NCBI GenBank assembly: GCA_009746045.1
Contig: RPFO01000080.1
Span: 8,555,628-8,619,627 of the forward strand
DNA from: Mesostigma viride
Lineage: Eukaryota; Streptophyta; Mesostigmatophyceae; Mesostigmatales; Mesostigmataceae
Length of the DNA stretch: 64,000 nt
Direction of reading: 5' to 3'
Every line of letters starts with the position of its first letter. Position 1 is the first letter of the stretch. Position numbers and translations under genes: made by a program. The notes beneath the pieces are model-generated. The model searched no databases, was not told where the DNA came from, and saw nothing but the letters and a program-made list of their open reading frames with translations. Below, one piece after another: positions 47,001 through 64,000 of this stretch.

Positions 47001-50000
47001 GGTTCCTGATCGCCTGCACGTAGGGTGACAACTCCCTAGAGTGCATTTCCCATTACTTCATTTCTCTCATGCTTTGCTTCCTCATGCTTTGCTTCCTCAT
47101 GCTGTGCTTCCCTCATGCTTTGTTTCCCCCCTCTTCTTTCACTACCTCTTACTTCTACACTATCCGCTTTCCTCTAATTTCAGCTTTGTTTCCCCCCTCT
47201 TCTTTCACTACCTCTTACTTCTACACTATCCGCTTTCCTCTAATTTCAGCTTTGTTTCCCCCCTCTTCTTTCACTACCTCTTACTTCTACACTATCCGCT
47301 TTCCTCTAATTTCAGCTTTGTTTCCCCCCTCTTCTTTCACTACCTCTTGCTTCTACACTATCCGCTTTCCTCTAATTTCGAAGCCCGGATCCGCTGCTGC
47401 CCCCCTCATCTGCGTCACCCCCTTTTTCGGCTTCCTGTTTACTTGCTGCTGTGTCCAGCATGGGCCCCCCATGCGCATCGCCACAGCCACACCTGCATGT
47501 GTGTCTATCACTGCCCACCCGGGCAGCCAAGCGCTGCCCTTGCACGGCCGTCGCCCGCCCGCCCATCTCCCGCGTCCTATTCTTGCACGCAATTGTAAGC
47601 AGAAGAAGCGATCATGTGCCGGCCACGCGTTGATCGCGCACACACAAACAAACAAACACAATACCAGCGCGTACTCCCCGCTCCTGCGCCCTTGGCAAAC
47701 AAACAAAACCCCAACACTCTTTCATTATGACTCACCGCACGGAATGTACCAACAAGACCCACCAGCTGTTCTTGCACCCTTTCCGATCGCACACGACCAG
47801 CCACCCGTCGGGCGAATGGCCGCAGCCCTTGCAGACCTCCTCGTGCTCGTCGTCCTCGCCCGTCACGCCGTCGCGTATGGCAGTGATCAGATCCCCCAGC
47901 TTCCTCCGGATCTTGTTCAGCCCTTGCTTGCCCTTTCCGAACATGTGCAGGATGGAGCGCAGGCGCTTCTTGTACGAGAGCAGGTAGGGCAGCGCACAGT
48001 CGGGCGGCTGCGCGGAACACAAGACAGCGCCCCATGTGTCAGCGGAAAGATGGCCACTTGTCCATAAGATATATGTGACCATTTGCTAACAAATATACGG
48101 CAATTCGTCCACAAACATGCGGTATCAGCCATCTATTGACAGAGCCGTCAGGGCACCGTGCAGCCGAGCAGCTGCGGACCACAGGAGGCCGCCGTGTCCA
48201 CAAATCCACCACCACGGGACGCAGACTTGATATCTCAAGGGAACACAAATCCACCACCACGGGACGCAGACTTGATATCTCAAGGGAACACAAATCCACC
48301 ACCACGGGACGCAGACTTGATATCTCAAGGGAACACAAATCCACCACCACGGGACGCAGACTTGATATCTCAAGGGAACACAAATCCACCACCACGGGAC
48401 GCAGACTTGATATCTCAAGGGAACACAAATCCACCACCACGGGACGCAGACTTGATATCTCAAGGGAACACAAATCCACCACCACGGGACGCAGACTTGA
48501 TATCTCAAGGGAACACAAATCCACCACCACGGGACGCAGACTTGATATCTCAAGGGAACACAAATCCACCACCACGGGACGCAGACTTGATATCTCAAGG
48601 GAACACAAATCCACCACCACGGGACGCAGACTTGATATCTCAAGGGAACACAAATCCACCACCACGGGACGCAGACTTGATATCTCAAGGGAACACAAAT
48701 CCACCACCACGGGACGCAGACTTGATATCTCAAGGGAACACAAATCCACCACCACGGGACGCAGACTTGATATCTCAAGGGAACACAAATCCACCACCAC
48801 GGGACGCAGACTTGATATCTCAAGGGAACACAAATCCACCACCACGGGACGCAGACTTGATATCTCAAGGGAACACAAATCCACCACCACGGGACGCAGA
48901 CTTGATATCTCAAGGGAACACAAATCCACCACCACGGGACGCAGACTTGATATCTCAAGGGAACACAAATCCACCACCACGGGACGCAGACTTGATATCT
49001 CAAGGGAACACAAATCCACCACCACGGGACGCAGACTTGATATCTCAAGGGAACACAAATCCACCACCACGGGACGCAGACTTGATATCTCAAGGGAACA
49101 CAAATCCACCACCACGGGACGCAGACTTGATATCTCAAGGGAACGCGCCACTTGTCAACAAAGCGCTGTGCCTATCTCGTGCCATCCGGCCATGGAGCAG
49201 GTGGCGCAGTCTGCGTGCTAATTAATGGAGCAGGTGGCGCAGTCTATGTGCTTATTAATGGAGCAGGTGGCGCAGTCTATGTGCTTATTAATGGAGCAGG
49301 TGGCGCAGTCTATGTGCTTATTAATGGAGCAGGTGGCAGCACGGGCGTTTATTGCGCTCCTTCCCCGACCTCCATTCCCGACCGGTGGGTCGCCCTACCT
49401 CCACAACATACTCCTTGATGACATGTCCATACCCCTCCTCTACACCCCCTCTAGACCCCCTGTGCACCCCGTGTAGACCCCTGTAACGCACCGGCTCGCT
49501 CGGCCCCGGCTTGCCCTGGCCTTCGCGGTCGCCCGCCCCCCCCTCGTCCTCCTCGAACGCGTTGGCCATCATATGGGCGGCTTCCACCAGCTCGCGGAAG
49601 GCGTCGCGGTCGCGCAGGGGGCTCCGGTGCAGCGCCTCGAGACCAGAGATCCACGTCTGGTGCGATGGGCAAGTGTGCGTGTGGGTGGGTGGGTGGGGTC
49701 AGGAGAACCGGTCAAGGGGGACCGCGGCGGTCATCTAGGGGATTGCAGGGGCAAGACACGGAGGCGGGGGGGAGGGGCAAGCTAAGGTATTGGATGGTGA
49801 AAATGTTGAGGGGATGGACGTGCAGGCGGGGCATGCGTGCGCACGAGAGGGGAGCACACAGTGAGATGGTGCCATGGCCAGGAATGCATGCACGAGGGGG
49901 CATGGAGGTTATCAGTGACAAAGGTGGGGTGGTCGTCGGACTCCGTGGGTCACGGCAACTTACATGCACGCACACAAAGCAACAGCGCACATGCACGCAC

Positions 50001-51142
50001 ACAAGCAACAACGCACATGCATGCACACGCGCAACAGCGCACATGCACGCACACAAAGCAACAGCGCACATGCACGCACACAAGCAACAACGCACATGCA
50101 TGCACACAAGCAACAGCGCACATGCACGCACACAAAGCAACAGCGCACATGCACGCACACAAGCAACAGGGTCAGGGGCCGCGAGGCCATGCGTGCTGCA
50201 GGGGGGCATGGCTGCAGCTGCCATACGGCACAAACACAGGCCCAAGGAATTCACCTAGGCCGCCTTTTGGAAGGTCATCCGCCACATCCACCTTTTGGAT
50301 GGGGATTGGTTCAGGAGCAAGCAGAACAAAGAACACCTATGCGGTTGGGTGGCAGCGACGCGAAATGCAAGCCAGAGCCGCGAGAGATCCATGGAAACTG
50401 CCCGGATGGAGCGACAAAGCGGTCGTCAAACTAAAGATAGCGGTCTTCCATCCACCTTGCATGCAGAGGGTAAGATGAGCACAGCCTGCCCATATAAAGT
50501 TTATTATTTCAACCAGGCCGAATGTGCTGCAAGCTTGGAGCTCGTGGCGACATTCCCACACCAGCGTCGAACCGCGTATTTCCTGCAGTGGTCCCCAAAC
50601 CTAGATAAAGCTGTGGTTCACTCTTTGTCACCAACCGCTGACAACCAGCGCGGCAAGTTTCACCCGGACTGTGCAGGGGGAGCTGTGCAGGGTGATGCTG
50701 CGAGTAACTGCCATGGCACAGTAGGAAAACAAAACCAGGTCGGCTGCTAGCACAGCCAAACAAAAAGGCACCCGCAGCTGAGCAGAAGGCAAAACGTGGC
50801 GCTCACCTCCTGTATGGAGGCGCATGCTTGGCCGCATCCGCCTGTATCCTCGCGGCAGTCGTAGAAAAGATCGTGAATTATCCTCTTGCCTACGCCGCAA
50901 CCAACATGCACTACAGGGTACTTGCAATCCGGGCTATCGCAGCGAACATAGAAACTCGGCTTTTCTTCAGAAGATGACTCGACGTACTCCCCACATATTC
51001 TGCAGTAATGATCCGGGCAAATCAACTTCCCAGTCGCGTAAGGTGACAACTGTTTATTACATTCCTGGCAGGTGCCATTGGATGGCCGTTTGTCACTACT
51101 CGGATCATATTTATGTCCAGGAATGGCCTCCACATCAACCAT
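38092..51142 (-). CDS. PHD-like zinc fingers + Ig-like domain + PB1-like domain protein (7 exons, about 774 aa, model tentative)
   Basis: Exons in order: 51142-50807, 49656-49492, 48007-47736, 45273-45162, 44138-43642, 40226-39596, 38403-38092. All use GT-AG and stay in phase. First finger: Cys25/28, Cys47/50, then CDSPDCKYPVVHVGC with a C-x4-C-x5-H-x2-C core. Second: EVCKGC...VVCDRKGCKNSWW completed in the next exon by CTVC...FYC. An Ig I-set-like region follows (about 296-390): GWPTPHVTW, then TGTYTCYVMNCLGKATT with the F-strand Cys376; the usual B-strand Cys is absent. The last two exons give FTFQNKTKKFRVPHDATL and KWTDPDDDLVDIDTPAEF, a PB1 fold with its OPCA acidic loop split by an intron. 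Inferred role: chromatin or histone-tail binding plus PB1 oligomerisation. The 3.4-kb intron 43641-40227 is a weak point; two genes are possible. Confidence 0.55.
39118..39500. repeat. 17-bp minisatellite, about 22 copies
   Basis: Unit AACATGGCGTTGTAAAC, nearly invariant apart from one or two changes (CGCTG, CGTTGA). It lies in the intron that splits the PB1-like domain. The + strand carries TGTAA in each unit, the opposite sense to the gene. Confidence 0.96.
40800..43600. other. AT-rich stretch, no gene recognised
   Basis: Clearly lower GC than the flanks, with few minisatellites and no convincing coding signal. It is either a long intron of the PHD-Ig-PB1 gene or an intergenic gap between two genes. 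TTACA (minus-strand TGTAA) occurs near 41092 and 42494, so an alternative 3' end cannot be excluded. Confidence 0.45.
44484..44680. repeat. CCCT tetranucleotide array with C homopolymer
   Basis: About 38 CCCT units, then a C run at about 44637-44652 and more CCCT/CCTT. It lies in the intron just before the Ig exon (gene sense), where the minus strand is G/A-rich. Confidence 0.97.
45331..46835. repeat. 29-bp minisatellite, about 52 copies
   Basis: Unit ACCATGGGGCCGTGGCCAAG followed by CATGTGAAC. Variants are A/C in CCAAG/CCACG and A/G in CCATG/CCGTG. Because 29 is not a multiple of three and the unit lacks stops, all three minus-strand frames stay open for over 500 codons; these are not genes. 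Confidence 0.98.
47110..47385. repeat. 66-bp tandem repeat, 4 copies
   Basis: Unit contains TTTCCCCCCTCTTCTTTCAC, TACACTATCCGCTTTCC and TCTAATTTCAG. It is strongly pyrimidine-rich on the + strand, with an acceptor-like TTTCAG in each unit, but no plus-strand gene is apparent here. Confidence 0.95.
48195..49146. repeat. 45-bp minisatellite, 21 essentially identical copies
   Basis: Unit contains AAATCCACCACCACGGGACG, CAGACTTGATATCTCAAGGG and AACAC. I saw no variant copies, so homogenisation is recent. Being a multiple of three, it gives 15-residue repeat ORFs on both strands. It lies in an intron of the PHD-Ig-PB1 gene. Confidence 0.98.
49222..49335. repeat. 33-bp tandem repeat, about 4 copies
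   Basis: Unit ATTAATGGAGCAGGTGGCGC followed by AGTCTATGTGCTT. Confidence 0.93.
49970..50172. repeat. CGCACACAA/CAACAGCGCACATG minisatellite
   Basis: About nine imperfect units of 22-27 bp alternating ACAAAGCAACAGCGCACATG and ACAAGCAACAACGCACATG. It lies in the intron between the first two zinc-finger exons. Confidence 0.9.
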
Positions 51143-51878
51143 TTCGAAACGCCTGCGGTTCGCCTAAGCGGCTTTTTCAACAGGAAAAATATCGGATCGG
51201 GCTGTCATCCAAGGAGATTACCTTGAAAAACGCCATCGCCATGCACAAATCGCCATCTGCCCGCGCCCATTTCCAATTCAGAGATCAGCACTCAACGAGT
51301 TGACAAACGTTCACCATGGCCACGGCTACTTTCTAAGTGTAACACAAGTCACGGAACCCGCCAGCCAGATATCCAGGTCACCTACAGGGCTACCAAAAAG
51401 TCTCCCCCTGCCGCCTGTCAGTGAGTTGATCGGTCGGTTTGTTCCCACGCCGCGCCGGTCCCTCTGCCGCCTTCGACCCTCAACTCACAACTCACAACTC
51501 ACAACAACAACTGTCAACCACGGCGCTATAATCTGGTGCGTGCGTACTCACTCCGGCCTACGGTAAGCCCTTGCCGTACGGTTTGTCTGCTTTGGTGCAG
51601 TTTCGCGCGAAGAGCCTCTGGGAGCAGCAAGCAGAGGGCAGAGGCAAGAACCCGCCGGGCCATTTTCCCAGGCGTTGCCGAGCCATGGCGGACGACCAAC
51701 CGGTTCACCATGTATAACAAGGGTAGCGATGGACAGGAGGACTGAAATGAGGGAATGGAAAACATTATGACAAGCTTCAAGGAAAGTCACGCTGTGGTTT
51801 TTACCTTTGTGTAGACGCCAGAAGTTTTTTCGCTCGCATGTTTTCTCCCGTTCGGTCATCGCAATCGCAGCCATCACG
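51143..51878. promoter_or_regulatory. Probable bidirectional promoter interval, PHD-Ig-PB1 gene and CNOT11
   Basis: Start codons of the two divergent genes (51142 on -, 51879 on +) are 736 bp apart. A CTCACAACTCACAACTCACA run lies at 51480-51505. No TATA box is evident. On the minus strand a short open frame begins about 51874 (MAAIAMTEREK) and meets a GTAAAA donor, so a non-coding or alternative first exon may overlap the CNOT11 start. Confidence 0.45.
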
Positions 51879-63846
<11,968 letters not shown>

Positions 63847-63920
63847 AGGCCAGCAGCACTGCGACTGTTAGTGCAGATTGTACTTTCAATAAGCTAGGGA
63901 TCAGGTTGCTTTGGGCCATT

Positions 63921-63925
63921 TGTAA
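63921..63925 (+). promoter_or_regulatory. TGTAA polyadenylation motif, CNOT11
   Basis: TGTAA 75 nt after the stop codon, in the sense of the gene, as expected for a chlorophycean terminator of transcription and cleavage. Confidence 0.55.
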
Positions 63926-64000
63926 ATTGTGTTTACATATGGGATCAATTCATGTATTTTTCTTCTGCATGATGCGTCGTCATGAATTATCCGGCCGTGG

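Noticed and set aside
48039-49225. 15-residue repeat proteins on both strands
   Set aside because: 45-bp identical array inside an intron; equal openness on both strands argues against a gene.
51548-51877. First coding exon of the PHD-Ig-PB1 gene on the minus strand
   Set aside because: The GTAAAA donor leaves phase 1, while the next exon needs phase 2 or its own ATG; kept only as a possible 5'UTR exon.

Overview
This window is eukaryotic nuclear DNA, most likely from a chlorophycean (possibly volvocine) green alga. The grounds are GC-rich genes with many short exons, GT-AG introns packed with minisatellites, TGTAA polyadenylation motifs 75 to 280 nt after two stop codons, a plant-type organellar primase-helicase (Twinkle), and L1-clade retrotransposon debris. 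No rRNA gene, complete tRNA gene, CRISPR array or prokaryotic operon is visible.

Five protein-coding genes can be assembled from phase-compatible exons. (1) A class 3 lipase / diacylglycerol-lipase-like gene, + strand, 5'-truncated by the window (first visible exon at 1542, stop at 8312). (2) A Twinkle-type DNA primase-helicase, - strand, 27349 to 16634, 12 exons, 803 aa. (3) An HVA22/REEP (TB2/DP1) family ER membrane protein gene, + strand, about 29866 to 33681. (4) A gene joining PHD-like zinc fingers, an Ig-like domain and a PB1-like domain, - strand, 51142 to 38092; its exons are individually good, but whether they form one gene needs RNA evidence. (5) CNOT11, a subunit of the CCR4-NOT deadenylase, + strand, 51879 to 63846, 12 exons, 515 aa. 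The genes are unrelated in function (lipid signalling, organelle DNA replication, ER shaping, probable chromatin reading, mRNA decay), as expected for a eukaryotic chromosome.

Layout: genes 1 and 2 converge on 8.3-16.6 kb, which is filled with inverted and nested L1-like fragments and one SINE-like insertion. Genes 2 and 3 diverge around a 1 kb compound tetranucleotide array (28.47-29.47 kb). Genes 3 and 4 converge on 33.7-38.1 kb, again holding retrotransposon fragments. Genes 4 and 5 diverge from a shared 736-bp interval (51143-51878).

The most striking signal is in the introns. At many exon-intron junctions the last or first 15-60 bases of the exon, together with the splice site, are repeated one to eight times on the intron side, leaving decoy donors or acceptors. 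I count this at seven Twinkle donors, two Twinkle acceptors, one lipase donor array that includes the catalytic-serine codon, further lipase junctions, and two CNOT11 junctions. This suggests that many intronic minisatellites here were seeded from splice junctions.
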